Program-made: the position numbers and the translations under genes
Shown: piece by piece, positions 21,266-32,049 of the stretch
Layout of the letters: the number at the start of each line of letters is the position of its first letter
How positions within the stretch are numbered: the first letter of the stretch is position 1
Notes under the pieces: generated by a model
Database searches by the model: none
What the model was told of the DNA's origin: nothing
The model's input: only the letters and a program-made list of their open reading frames with translations
Origin: Eledone cirrhosa
Taxonomy: Eukaryota > Mollusca > Cephalopoda > Octopoda > Eledonidae
Reading direction: 5' to 3'
NCBI GenBank assembly: GCA_964016885.1
Contig: OZ024759.1
Coordinates: 5,257,546 to 5,321,545, forward strand
DNA length: 64,000 nt

Positions 21266-21339
21266 CTATGTTAAAAGTTAGAATTTATCACACTGATGGA
21301 CTACATTTCCACAGTTCTCTCTCATCTACAGTTAATTGT

Positions 21340-21885
21340 TTCTACTATTTGGCACAAGGTACCAGTAATACACAGGGGTAATTGCTGAATTACCTCAGTG
21401 CATTACTGGAACTTTATTTTATTGACCCCCCATAAGAATGAAAGGCAAACCTTGGCGGGTTTGAAATCAGAACGTAAAGGTCCATAACTCTATGCTGCAA
21501 AGCATGGTGTCTGACACTCTACGGATTACTGCCAATCCAATAATAATAATTGTTTCTACTTTTGGCATAAGGCCAGCCAGCAATTACCCCCAGTGCATTA
21601 CTGGTACTTTATTTTATCGACCTCCGTAAGAATGAAAGGCAAAGCTAACTTCAGCAGGATTTGAACTCAGAACGTAAAGGGCCATAATTCTATGCTGCAA
21701 AACATGGTGTCTGATGCTCTACGGATTACTGCCAGTCCAATCCAGCAATTACCCCCAGTGCATTACTGGTACTTTATTTTATCGACCCCTGTAAGGATGA
21801 AAGGCAAAGTTAACCTCGGCGGGATTTGAACTCAGAACATAAAGGGCCGTAAACATGATGTCTGACACTCTACCGATTACTGCCA
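21340..21885 (-). mobile_element. Three SINE copies in a row, minus strand
   Basis: The copies at 21340-21540, 21550-21735 and 21736-21885 are all reverse GGCGGTGG-type SINEs. Each shows TGGCACAAGG (absent from the third), CAATTACCCCCAGTGCATTA, TTTATTTTATCGACC and AACGTAAAGGGCCATAA-like text. The junctions fall inside GATTACTGCCA(G/A)TCCAATCCAGCAATT, suggesting serial insertion or tandem duplication of a truncated copy. Confidence 0.75.
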
Positions 21886-21886
21886 G

Positions 21887-22325
21887 TCTCACATAATTAT
21901 CTCACCTAATATTATGGTCTGAGTTCAAATCCCGTCAAGGATAACTTTACCATTCATCCTTACGGGGGTCGATAAAATAAAGTACCAGTAATACACTAGG
22001 GTATTTGCTGGTCTTGTGCCCCCAAAAGTAGAAACATAATATTGAATATATTAGATTTTGATATTATCTATTTTGAGAACATTATCTTAACATTAATAAG
22101 GGCGGTGGGTTGGCAGTATCGGTGGAGGGTCGGACGCCATGCTTTCCAGCATAGAGTTACGGCCCTTTACGATCTGAGTAATGCACTGGGTCATTGCTGG
22201 CCTTGTGCCCAAAGTAGAAACAATTATCTTAACATTAATATGAACGGCTGGTTACAGCCAGTTTGAACAGAAAGAGGTGAGAGAATTCTGGCCAGATACA
22301 GTCGCTTTAAATGCTAAAGGGTTAA
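21887..22325 (-). mobile_element. MITE copy interrupted by two SINEs
   Basis: The pieces 21887-21914, 22035-22098 and 22241-22325 join into a minus-strand MITE that ends in AAATGCTAAAGGGTTAA (22309-22325). Its other end was lost to the neighbouring SINE. SINEs at 21915-22034 and 22099-22222 split it; the second is flanked by a perfect 18 bp duplication. Confidence 0.82.
22099..22222 (+). mobile_element. SINE with perfect 18 bp target duplication
   Basis: AGGGCGGTGGGTTGGCAGTA starts the copy, and it ends CTTGTGCCCAAAGTAGAAAC. The flanks 22081-22098 and 22223-22240 are identical (ATTATCTTAACATTAATA). The body is internally shortened compared with 5442-5658. A related copy at 21915-22034 has only a 7 bp flank match (TAATATT). 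Confidence 0.88.
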
Positions 22326-22382
22326 CAGTCACAGTTTGTAGAGATTAACAACTAAAGTTTGAATGAATAAAGATCAACAGAC

Positions 22383-22532
22383 CTGATAATGATAATGTTT
22401 CGATACAGGTACCCTCTCCTTTTATAGAAATAGACCAAGCGTTTACATCCCCTGAACAGCTCAAAGGTCTGGTTGTACATATTGATTTACAAAAGGGTTC
22501 CTTAGATTTGTCAAAAAATACCAAAACTGTCT
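22383..22532 (-). CDS. Exon: second half of an upstream FTP-like domain
   Basis: The acceptor CTTCTCATTTCAG lies at 22533 and the likely donor TCAG/GTCTGT at 22382. As drawn the exon is 150 nt, phase 1 at both ends. It encodes TVLVFFDKSKEPFC, then CTTRPLSCSGDVNAWSISIK and GEGTCIETLSLSG. The layout (V-L-V-x-x-D, paired cysteines, then a W/V-x-I strand) parallels the exon at 4845-5037, though similarity is weak. Other in-phase donors exist a few codons upstream (G/GTACCT near 22410), so the 3' boundary is uncertain. It implies a preceding FTP half-exon that is not visible in the rest of the window. Confidence 0.6.
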
Positions 22533-22544
22533 CTGAAATGAGAA

Positions 22545-22962
22545 GTGTAAATATATATATATATATATATATATATCATCATCATCATCATCAACGTTTA
22601 ACGTCCGTGTTCCACGCTTGCATGGGTTTGGACGGGGGTATTCCCACTTGAGGCAAGAGTGATTGTCTTGCTCGCATAGGACTGTCTGGCAGGTTTTCTA
22701 CAGTTGGATGCCCTTCCTAACACCAACCACATTTACAGTGTGGGACTGGGAGGTTTTTACCGTAATATACATATATAATATATATATAATATATATATAA
22801 TATATATATATAATATACATATATAATATATATATATAATATATATATATATAATATACATATATAATATATATATAATATATATATATAATATATATAT
22901 ATAATATACATATATAATATATATATAATATATATATATAATAGATATATAATATATATATA
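22545..22962. repeat. AT microsatellites flanking a dispersed-repeat fragment
   Basis: 22551-22576 is (AT)n. 22577-22760 is a plus-strand copy of the dispersed repeat (CATCATCATCATCATCA, CATGGGTTTGGACGG, TGGATGCCCTTCCTAACACC, ACATTTACAGTGTGGGACTG). 22761-22962 is ATATATAAT-type repeat. The repeat fragment closely matches the satellite unit of 46749-64000. Confidence 0.85.
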
Positions 22963-24289
22963 TCTATACTATAAAGCTGATGGCCGTATGTAGGTACAAA
23001 CTTTCCGCCAAACGGCTAGACCAAACAGCACCAAATTTGCTCCATAGATGTAACTTTTTCCAAGTAAAAAAGTGAGGGTATTTTTGTCTACTGAATGATT
23101 AAAGACATTATTTAAATATTCACTTTTTTAAAATTTCAAACATCAACACTTCCGGTTATACGTCATTCCTCAATTTTCTTATGACGTCACACAACATTCC
23201 CCTCTTTTTCTTAGTCTGTATGTCTGGCTGTCTGCATTAGATAACGTTTTTCGAAATATTTACTTCTGCGTTCACAGACTGATATTTTTAGTTTCAGAAG
23301 ATCCCGTTAAGGGTGAAAGCAGCGATTCTTTGCTTAAACTTTAATCTGTTATTTTAATATATATATTCGTGTACAGATATTTTTGCATACACAAAAACAA
23401 AAACCTATTTATTTCATGAAAGCACAGACGGCTTATCGTCATTGTTACTGTTCGAGGTTAGAGGACCACACTCTTTCCAAGATCTGAGAACCATCAATGG
23501 CCATCAATGTTCCACTTACTGTTAGGCTTGCCAGATGCGTGGTATGTTACATGATGACAGCCATTGACACCTCACCCTGCTAAATAGCTAAAGTCCCTTC
23601 TCAGCTGCGAAAACCTTTTGCTATTATGCTGCACAACTGCGATATCGCCGACCCTCTCGCACTGTGGAACAACCACTGCGAAAGTCTAGCTGAGGACATC
23701 CTCCACCGCACACGCAGACACAATTCAAACCTAACATACAATGTCGTTTTCAATGAGGCGCTCATTTGTCTTGAAAACAGAGTCCTGGAGATTGGTGGTC
23801 GGCCTCTAGGCCACTACAGCTTACCTGCTCCTGACAGGAGTGTCCAGAGGTCAACGTCTACAGAGCTTCTTTGCGAGACGAGCTACGAAATCAGTGATTC
23901 TCCCATGGTCAATTGTATGTAGGATGCTCTAGGGTTAGCTCACCAAACAATCTTTGCTCCGGAGGGCTGAACAAAAAATATTTTATACTCTGAGGCTCTA
24001 ACAATGTAATTTAAATATTTTCTGTTACTTGGAATTTCCATTATGGTTGTACAAATTATTGTTTGTTAAAAAATGTGTTCTCTGTTCAGCCTTTATTGTT
24101 GTAACTATCAATTTTCTTTAATGTACTGGCTGCTGAAGTGGGGAATCTTAAAAACTATTGAAACCCAACACCAGAGCACATTAACCCCCCCAACCCCCTC
24201 TCGCTTACTTGAGAGGGCATGCGGTATCTTTCCTGAAAAGATAAAATGCCGGTATACTTAGCCAGGCACCAGCCGGAAAGGCCAGCTAG
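22963..24289 (+). mobile_element. Deleted Helitron, 1327 bp, both termini present
   Basis: The 5' end TCTATACTATAAAGCTGATG follows an A, and the 3' end CCAGCTAG precedes a T, fitting Helitron insertion between A and T with 5'-TC and CTAG-3' termini. The 3' end is preceded by the GC-rich ACCAGCCGGAAAGGCC stretch expected near the terminal hairpin. Only one coding remnant remains (23626-23922). The host site is an AT microsatellite. Confidence 0.85.
23626..23922 (+). pseudogene. Helitron Rep/helicase remnant
   Basis: The frame reads CDIADPLALWNNHCESLAED, then ILHRTRR and VVFNEALICLENRVLEIGG with PLGHYSLPAPDRS. This matches the conserved stretch just before the helicase domain of Helitron transposases (DP-x-x-LW-x-x-, EDILHR, NEALI-x-IE, LP-P). 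The rolling-circle Rep motif and the helicase are missing, so the piece cannot drive transposition. Confidence 0.82.
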
Positions 24290-24325
24290 TAATATATATA
24301 TATAATAAATATATAATATATATAT

Positions 24326-24507
24326 AATTGTTTCTACTTTTGGCACAAGGCCAGCAATTACACAGTTCATTACTGGTACTTTATTTTATCGACCCACTAA
24401 GGATGAAAGGCAAAGTTAACCTTGACGGGATTTGAACTCAGGCCGTAAAGGGACATAACTATGCTGGAAAGCATGGCGTCCGACCCTCTACTGATACTGT
24501 CAATTCA
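24326..24507 (-). mobile_element. SINE (GGCGGTGG-type), minus strand
   Basis: AATTGTTTCTACTTTTGGCA starts the reverse copy and GTCAATTCACCGCCCC ends it, so head and tail are both present. (TA)n at 24513-24567 follows. Confidence 0.8.
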
Positions 24508-24511
24508 CCGC

Positions 24512-24569
<58 letters not shown>

Positions 24570-24861
24570 CTCACTCTTCGTGCGGCTGTTACTTAAATAT
24601 AAGTATGTATACGTACATACATATATGTATACAGGCGTACAGTAGTATGTATATATATATACATACATGCACACATATATATATGTACGTATGGCACTCA
24701 ATGACAATGTCACAGATAAAGACAAATTCACCTCCTGCTGCAAGACGAGAATACAAGGACCCCTCTTTATTTCAGACACAGATGACCAACAAAATCCCGT
24801 CTCCCACACCCCTCCCTGCCCCTCCAACCCATCCATCCCACCCTCCCAACTTCAGAGTTGG

Positions 24862-26154
24862 TACCATGAACGTAGGCACATTGAAAGGTCGCTCAAATGA
24901 GGTTGTAGAGATGCTTGAACGTAAAGAAGTTGATGTTTGTTGTATTCAAGAGACTAGGTGGAGAGGGGGATCTGCCAGATTCATCGTGGGTAAAAAACGA
25001 TGCTATAAACTTTTCTGGGTGGGAAATGACAACGGACAGGGTAGTGTAGGAATTATGTTAGCTGAAAAATGGGTAGATAAGGTAATGACGTAAATATAGT
25101 GAATGACAGAATAATTGAATTAAGACTAGTTCTAAATAGAATTACTGTGACAATAATATCCGCTTATGCACCCCAATCTGGTCTACCTGATGTTATAAAG
25201 GACAGGTTCTATGAGATGCTAATGCACACTACCTTCCAAATAACCGACAGCGACTACTTAATTATTGCTAGCGATCTAAACAGTCACGTTGGACAACATA
25301 GTGATGGCTATGATGGAATTCATGGAGGCTATGGGGTTGGAAATAGAAATGAGAAGGGTTTCAGAATCCTGGAATTCTGTGATGCAAATAGCCTAACTAT
25401 ATGTAACACAAACTTCAAAAAACGTGAAAACCACTTGATCACCTATAGATCAGGGGAACACGCCAGCCAGATAGATTATATCCTTACTAGAAGACGGGAC
25501 AAAATGTCTGTTGTAAACTCTAAATCCCTCCCCCGTGAAGAATGCCCCTCCCAACATCGCCTAGTAGTTAGTGACCTCATAGCCAGGAATAGACGTACTC
25601 GACGACAGAGGAGGCCTACCTTGAGGAGAAGAATATGGAAGTTGAAGGACCCCATAGCCAGTGACAAATTTAAAAGCTTATTATTTGTTGCCTTTGACAA
25701 TAAGGAAGAGCAATTAGAGACGTGCAATAGAGAGGAACAGTGGCAATCCTTGAAAGTGAACCTGCTGAAAGCAACGGATGAAATCTGTGGCTGGAGCAGA
25801 CCTATTGGCAGGAGGAGAGTAACTTGGTGGTGGAACAGTGAGGTGGAAGAGACAATCAAGGGCAAAAAGCAGGCTTGGAAAGAATGGCAGGATGGGGGGC
25901 GTAGAGAGCACTATCAAGTGGCCAGGAGAGAAGCTAGGAGACAAGTGTACCTTGCAAAAAGGGTAGCAGAGGATAGAAAGTTCAAGCATGTTCTGCAACG
26001 TGAGGACCAAAAACGTGAGGTGTTCAGGATTGCTAGACAATGTGTCAAGGAAAACCGTGATATTGTCGGGGAGAAGTGTGTCCGTAATGATAATGGTGTA
26101 CTTGCGCTCACTGATACTGATAAGCCTGGAAGAGGCACTACGAGAGACTATTAA
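24862..26154 (+). pseudogene. RTE-like LINE endonuclease region, interrupted
   Basis: The endonuclease nicks target DNA to prime reverse transcription. Visible landmarks are [27 protein letters not shown], the SAYAPQSG strand, IASDLNSHVG and the closing PSQHRLVVSDL. A TAA at 25091-25093 and nearby stops with a frame change interrupt it after EKWVDKVMT; reading resumes at 25099. A linker rich in Arg/Lys (IARNRRTRRQRRPTLRRR) follows to 26154, where the frame is lost again just before the reverse transcriptase. Confidence 0.85.
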
Positions 26155-26897
26155 ATGAGAAGAATAAATGGGAAAAAGATAGTCTGCCCCAAATCGATCC
26201 AATGGTGCAAGGTAAAGGTAGTATAATAAGTAAGGCAATCAAAGATATGAAGACAGGCAAGGCAGCTGGGCCTTTGGAGGTAGTTGCTGAGATGCCTTCA
26301 ACATCTGGTATGGTGGGACACACTATGGTCACACGTATAGTTAACCAAGTAATACAGAATGGAGTCATACCGAAAGACTGGCGTAGCAGCATCATCATTA
26401 ACTGCTACAAGGGTAAAGGGGATGCTCTAGATAGGGGAAACTATAGAGGCATTAAGTTAGTTGACCAGGTCATGAAGATCACAGAAAGAGTAATAGCGCA
26501 ACTAATCAGAGAGCGAATTGATCTAGATGAAATGCAGTTTGGGTTTGTGTCAGGTAAAAGTACCACAGACGCTCTTTTCCTTGTACAACTACAAGAGAAG
26601 TACCTAGCTAAAAGTAAACCCCTCTACTTAGCTTTTGTAGACCTGGAGAAAACTTTTGACAGAGTCCCCCGCTCCATTATCTGGTGGGCTCTTAGAAAAC
26701 TAGATGTAGATGAATGGCTGGTGAGAGCTATACAAGCTATGTATAATGAAACAGTCAGTAAGGTTAGAATTAACAATGAATATTGTGAAGAATTTAGTGT
26801 AAAAGTTGGCGTTCATCAAGGCTCTGTCCTTAGCCCCCTCTTATTTATTATTGCCCTTCAGGCTATAACAGAGGAGTTCAAGACCCGCTGCCCATGA
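26155..26897 (+). pseudogene. RTE-like LINE reverse transcriptase region
   Basis: Fingers and palm motifs are readable: SIISKAIKDMKTGKAAG, VIPKDWRSSII, NYRGIKLVDQVMKITERVIA, QFGFVSGKSTTDALF, LAFVDLEKTFDRV, and VGVHQGSVLSPLLF. A TGA at 26895-26897 stops the frame directly before the catalytic ELLYADDLTL, which lies in the continuing frame (26902-26931). The enzyme is therefore dead as it stands. Confidence 0.88.
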
Positions 26898-27500
26898 GAA
26901 CTCCTATACGCAGATGATCTAACGCTCATAGTTGAATCAATGGCTGAACTAGAGAAGAAATTCGAAACATGGAAGCATGGCCTAGAATCAAAAGGCCTTA
27001 AAGTTAACTTGTCTAAGACTAAAGTTCTAGTTTGTAGAAAGGAAAATAGGGCACAGGTGCCCTCAAGGAAATGGCTATGCTCAGTGTGTAGGAAAGGAGT
27101 AGGCAGAAATTCCATTTTATGTCCCAAATGCAAAGTATGGGTACATAAAAGATGTAGTGGGATCACAGGTAAACTATCTCAGAACGTAGACTTTATATGT
27201 GGCCAATGCTCAGGTGCAATAAGTAGCAAGTGTCCAAAGGATACTAGCTCCTTCCATTGCCCAGATGGTTCTATAGAAATAGTAGACACTTTCCGTTACC
27301 TGGGTGACGAAATCAACAGTGGTGGAGGGTGTTCTGAAAGTACAGTAGCCAGAGTCAGAACGGGATGGAAAAAGTTCAGAGAGCTTATACCGTTGTTGGC
27401 CACAAAAGGTTTCTCTCTAAAAATGAAAGGCAGATTGTATGATGCCTGTTTCTCTCTAAAAATGAAAGGCAGATTGGTATGGCCATGTGATGCGCATTAA
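26898..27500 (+). pseudogene. RTE-like LINE: YADD, C4HC3 finger and tail
   Basis: After the stop codon the frame carries YADDLTLIVESMAELEKKF, then a zinc finger of the form C-x2-C-x10-C-x2-C-x4-H-x2-C-x14-C-x2-C (CSVCRKGVG...CPKCKVWVHKRC...CGQC; about 27078-27215), which is PHD-like. Then comes FRYLGDEINSGGGCSESTVA. Near 27405-27470 a short duplication repeats SLKMKGRL, removing the normal catalytic-tail sequence. The tail GHVMRIKDDSC continues out of frame to about 27715. Confidence 0.82.
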
Positions 27501-27819
27501 AGACGACAGTTGTATAAAAAAAGTGCAGGGCGATCAAAATTGATGGTAGTTACGGAGTAGGTAAACCCAGAAAAACCTGGGATGATCTGATAAATTCCGA
27601 CCTTACATACTTACATCTCTCTAAGACAATGTCTCTGGACCGAGATCTTTGGTGCTATGCAGTAATACAGAAGACCCGCCTTGCCTATGTACAAAACGAA
27701 ACCTACAGTCAGTAGGCACCTCTTAACCAAATATACACCCCAATCTACTACCCCTACCCTATCCTCCCACTCCCACCAACAGCATGAGAAAATGAAATCG
27801 AGTTTGTGTAGGTGTCACG

Positions 27820-28060
27820 GGAAAGAAAAAAAAAACACACAGTCCACGCTGTAATGTGGTCGTGTAGGTAACATGGTAAAAAGTTCCCAGTTCCACACTG
27901 TAAATGTGGTTGGTGTTAGGAAGGGCATCCAGCCGTAGAAAACCTGCCAGATAGTTCTATATGAGTGAGACACGGTCACCCGACCAGCCTTGCCTCAACT
28001 CCCGTCTAACCCATGCTAGCGTGGAAAATGGAGGTTAAACGAAGATGATGATGATATATA
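27820..28060 (-). repeat. Dispersed repeat, near-complete copy, minus strand
   Basis: In reverse it runs CATCATCATCTTCGTTTAAC, CCATGCTAGC.. GGGTTAGACGGGAG, GGTGACCGTGTCTCACTC, GGTTTTCTACGGCTGGATGC, CACATTTACAGTGTGGAACT, and TACACGACCACATTACAGCG to a T-rich end. One stretch of about 112 bp (27847-27958) is equivalent to one unit of the 46.7-64 kb satellite. This is the best dispersed parent copy in the window. Confidence 0.85.
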
Positions 28061-28590
28061 TAGGAAAATGTATGACCTCGACAGTAGAGCTCAAGCCGTT
28101 TCGACGGCTATTTCTGGACTAAATCAGAATTTTTAGCCTGGTAAATAAATAGCCGAACTTTTCAAGGGGTACTTCCTTATATGGGAAGATTGTAGCTGTC
28201 AAGAGGATTGGTCAAAAATTCCTGGTAAACACAATTAAGTCTATCATGGCAGTGGGTGGGAGGTGGGGATGGCTGAACTTGCCTGTAGAGCAAAGAGGGA
28301 GTGGGTGGAGCCGGTCAAGCGTTGAAAGTGAAATCTAAACAGCAAATTCTAAGGATTGTGTAAGAAAGTAGGCCAACTTTCATACTTTCCACCATAGCGA
28401 TTAAACTGCATACCCTGCTTTCCAGGTTACCCTTTGCCACTGATATATATATATTTATATATTGAGTACTCTGGTGCATTATGGTCCTTCTGGTTCCTTA
28501 CCACACCTCCTTTGTTATATATATACAACGGCGGCGAAGATTGGAAACCGAATCTGAGCTTTCCCACCTCTGGGACAAGCCATGGTAAGT
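28061..28590. other. Unassigned sequence before the LTR element
   Basis: No coding region or clear element termini were recognised. CTCGACAGTAGAGCTCAAGC at about 28077 looks like a repeat terminus seen in other invertebrate dispersed repeats, but this is an impression. AT-rich runs lie at 28442-28462 and 28517-28528. Confidence 0.4.
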
Positions 28591-28926
28591 TGTTTACGCT
28601 CAAGAGACTAACCCCCTGGGGGATGCTAAACACAGGTCAGAGGTGTTTAAGCCTGACAGAAAATAGGTCAGAGGATATATCCATCTTTCTGAGTTGTTTA
28701 CGCTTGGCAAACTAATCCCTTGGGAGACTCTAACCAAAGTTCAGAGGATATATCTATCCTTCTAACTTCAACTCTTATAAATACAGGGGTTGTTTACGCC
28801 CCGACAGAAAAGAAGTGATATACAGACAAGACAAGTGGCCTTTACAAGCTCTCGTCACGAAATACCAGTCCGTCACTAATTTCCTCTCCTGCCTGGCTGA
28901 TCGATACAACCACATATTCCGTTACA
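28591..28926 (+). repeat. 5' LTR, internally deleted
   Basis: It aligns with the first roughly 300 bp of the 3' LTR (GGTCAGAGGATATATCCATC, CAAGCTCTCGTCACGAAA). It then jumps from CTGGCTGATCG directly to ATACAACCACATATTCCGTT, missing about 310 bp that the 3' LTR keeps between 32359 and 32668. Confidence 0.85.
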
Positions 28927-28978
28927 ACTGGTGACCCCGTAAAACAGACACACAACTTCTGATCATCCACTACAAACG

Positions 28979-29110
28979 ATGTCTCTAGCACACGACGATT
29001 CATCTACGGCAGAAATGGCAGTGAGGGGGGCATTTACATTAAGAATTCCACCATTCTGGGTGCACGATCTAACACTGTGGTTCGCGCACATCCAAGCGCA
29101 GTTCGCATAA
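28979..29110 (+). pseudogene. gag stub
   Basis: An ATG 40 bases after the primer-binding site opens a 43-codon frame that contains [20 protein letters not shown] and AQFA, the conserved start of CsRn1-group Gag capsid proteins. It stops at TAA (29108-29110), where sequence jumps to the start of the reverse transcriptase region. Most of gag and the protease are deleted. Confidence 0.8.
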
Positions 29111-31690
29111 TAACACACGACCCACCTGTCGCTGCACGACCTAGAAGGCTACCACCAGACCGGCTGAAGTCCGTCAAACAAGAATTTCAGCACATGCTGG
29201 ATCTCGGCATCATACGTCTGTCCTCACCCATACACTGTGTACCCAAGAAGTCGTCGAACGACTGGCGAATCTGTGGCGACTACCGTGCACTAAACAACTG
29301 CACCGTTCCTAACTCTTATCCAGTACCTCATCTACAGGACTTCTCTAGCTCGCTGCATGGGGCTCGCATATTTTCGAAGATCGATCTTGTCGAGCTTAAC
29401 AATCAGATACCCGTTGAGCCCGCAGATATTCCAAAGACCGCAGTCACAACACCCTTTGGAATGTTCGAATTTCTGCGTATGCCTTTCGGTTTGCGAAATG
29501 CAGCGCAAACATTCCAGCGATTCATCGATACAGTCACCAGGGGTCTACCTTTTGTATACGCATACATTGACGACTTACTGGTGGCCAGCAGCTCCGACGA
29601 AGGACATGAGAAACACCTGGATCTCCTATTCACACGTTTGCGTGAATATGGAATTGTTATCAACCCCAGCAAATGTGAGTTCGGAGTTGCGTCCCTTCAT
29701 TTTCTGGGACACATCATTGACAAAGATGGTATTTGCCCACTTAAGGAGAAAGTCAAATCCATCATTGATTTTCCACAACCTATATCTCTCCGCAAACTGC
29801 GAGAATTTCTTGGCCTGGTAAACTTCTACAGAAGATTTATACCCCACTGTGCAGAGACAGCCCAACCACTCACAGATTTGCTGCGGCAGCGTACAACCAA
29901 AAACGCAAACATCAAGCTTCGCTGAGTTGAAGAAAATGTTGTCCGAGGCTACAATGCTGAGTTACCCCAAACCTGACGCCCCAATGTGTTTATTGACTGA
30001 TGCATCCGATTTCGGAGTTGGAGGTGTGCTTCAACAACTCTCTGGCGATATTTGGCGACCTGTATCTTTTTTCTCTAAGCGATTAAAACCCGCCGAAACT
30101 AAGTACAGCACATTCAGTCGTGAATTATTGGCAGCATACCTTGCTGTCAAGCATTTTCGACACATGCTAGAAGGTCGTGTGTTCTCTATATACACCGACC
30201 ACAAACCACTAGTGTACGCGTTCAATGCCAAGCCTGACCGACACTCACCCAGGGAGGTCCGACATCTGGACTTCATTTCTCAGTACACTACTGATATTCG
30301 GTACATTAAGGGTGCCACCAACTCAGCAGCTGATGCCCTATCGCGCATGGAGCTTAAGGCAATCCACACCACTGCCACTATCGACCTCCAGAAGATTGCA
30401 GCGGATCAACAGAATGACGAGGAACTGCTGCAACTCCGGAAATCATCCTTGAAATTGAAGGAATGCCTGCTGCCCTCTTCTTCGGGTTATATTTGGTGTG
30501 ACATCTCCACAGGCCGCGAGCGCCCATACGTGCCCCGGAAACATCGACGCGACGTTTTCTCGACACAGCATTCTCTGGCACATCCTGGCGTCTGCGCCAC
30601 GCAGAAACTGATGGTTGCCCGCTTTGTGTGGCCCAACATCAACAAGGACACCCGCGAATGGGCTAGGAACTGCATCGCGTGCCAGAAGGCGAAAATTCAC
30701 CGGCACATCAAAGCCCCGATCGCTTCTTTCGCAACACCTGATGCACGGTTCCAACATGTGCATATAGACATAGTTGGACCTTTGCCTCCTTCTCAAAACT
30801 ACACTCATCTTCTCACCTGTGTCGACCGATTTTCTCGCTGGCCAGAAGCTTTTCCCCTGACGGATATTACTGCGGAAACTGTTGCCAAAACGTTAGTGTT
30901 TCACTGGGTTTCGCGTTTCGGCACACCCGTGACCATCACTACGGATAGAGGACGTCAGTTCGATTCGAACCTATTTACCGAGCTGCCTCGTCTCCTCGGG
31001 TGCAAACACATCCATACAACAGCGTATCACCCTGCCGCTAACGGCATGGTAGAACGCTTACACCGCCAGCTAAAATCATCTATCAAGGCTTACGAAGACT
31101 CCACTAACTAGTTCGAATACCTCCCACTCATTCTTCTTGGTATTTGTTCCACTGTTAAAGAGGGAGTCGGACATTCTCCGGCTGAAATCGTGTATGGCAC
31201 CGTACTCACTCTACCCGGACAAATGATCACTCCTGTTTCGCCACAAGAACTTCCAGACCCTACAAAATATGTGCACCGTTTACGGTCATCAATGTCGCAT
31301 GTCTCCTTCAGCCCCTAAACAACAGCACGTTACTTCACACATACCAAAAGACATCGATACATGTTTTCGTTAGAAATGACGGTATTCCATCGCAACTTCG
31401 TCCACCGTATTCCGTCCGGGCCCTACAAGGTGATACAGAAATGCCCTAAGTATTTCGTCCTCGACTTGAACGGGAAGCGAAATAACGTCTCCATTGATCG
31501 TTTAAAAAAAGCGTTCATAGAACAGGAATTGCCACCAGTACCCACCGTTTCTCCAGACTCACCAACAACTTTGCCCGACACAAACACGGCAAATATTGCA
31601 CACCAAATCCGGAAGAACAGTCCGATGGCCCACGCCATGGGATACGTACAAGTTTATCGGGTAAGTACAAATTATGCATCTGGTCGACAT
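29108..31690 (+). pseudogene. pol remnant: reverse transcriptase, RNase H, integrase
   Basis: The reverse transcriptase at about 29140-29850 contains [33 protein letters not shown] and the catalytic [10 protein letters not shown] (YIDD at 29563-29574). A frame change near 29850-29925 leads into RNase H ([23 protein letters not shown]). The integrase has an HHCC zinc motif (HSLAHPGV...CIACQK, about 30565-30690) and the D, D, E residues in [17 protein letters not shown] and NGMVERLH. An amber stop at 31109-31111 and a further stop near 31316 break the end, which otherwise continues to about 31550. No envelope gene is seen. Confidence 0.87.
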
Positions 31691-32049
31691 TTCGGCTAAT
31701 TTGTACATTTCAACGAATCGGCCAATTTCTGTGGTCATGAACTACACACAAATCAATTAACTCTGTGCATCACCCACATCAAAAGAACAGACAAAAGAAC
31801 ATTTTTCTGTTTCTATGAAATGAACAAACTTTTAATCAACAAACTTTTCGTACGAACATTTTCAATATTATGTAACATCACAGTACATTTTCCTGAATGT
31901 AAATTTCTTTTGCTTTGCATGTTTTCTTCCATGTCTCCTGTTTGTAAATGACTTTCATGTGTTTTTTTATTTTTACTGATTTTCTTCAACAACACACCTA
32001 GTCATACCTATCTTCATTTCACATGCACCTAGATCATTCAATCTTAACT

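Larger units (their letters stand above)
24712..27800 (+). mobile_element. RTE-like LINE with embedded PHD-type finger (decayed)
   Basis: This is a single-ORF non-LTR element with an APE endonuclease, a reverse transcriptase, a C4HC3 finger and a C-terminal GHVMRI tail. It has at least three breaks. Related fragments occur at 19580, 33690, 36380, 40880 and 41390, so this is the best copy in the window. Clade assignment as RTE-like rests on the RVGTMNVGTLKGRSNEVVEM endonuclease start, familiar from RTE-type proteins. Confidence 0.85.

Noticed and set aside
22717..22911. Minus-strand Tyr/Ile-rich open frame
   Set aside because: It is translation of an ATATAT microsatellite.
28931..32049. Envelope gene making the LTR element a retrovirus-like form
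   Set aside because: Between integrase and the 3' LTR there is only short AT-rich non-coding sequence; no signal peptide or membrane segments were seen.
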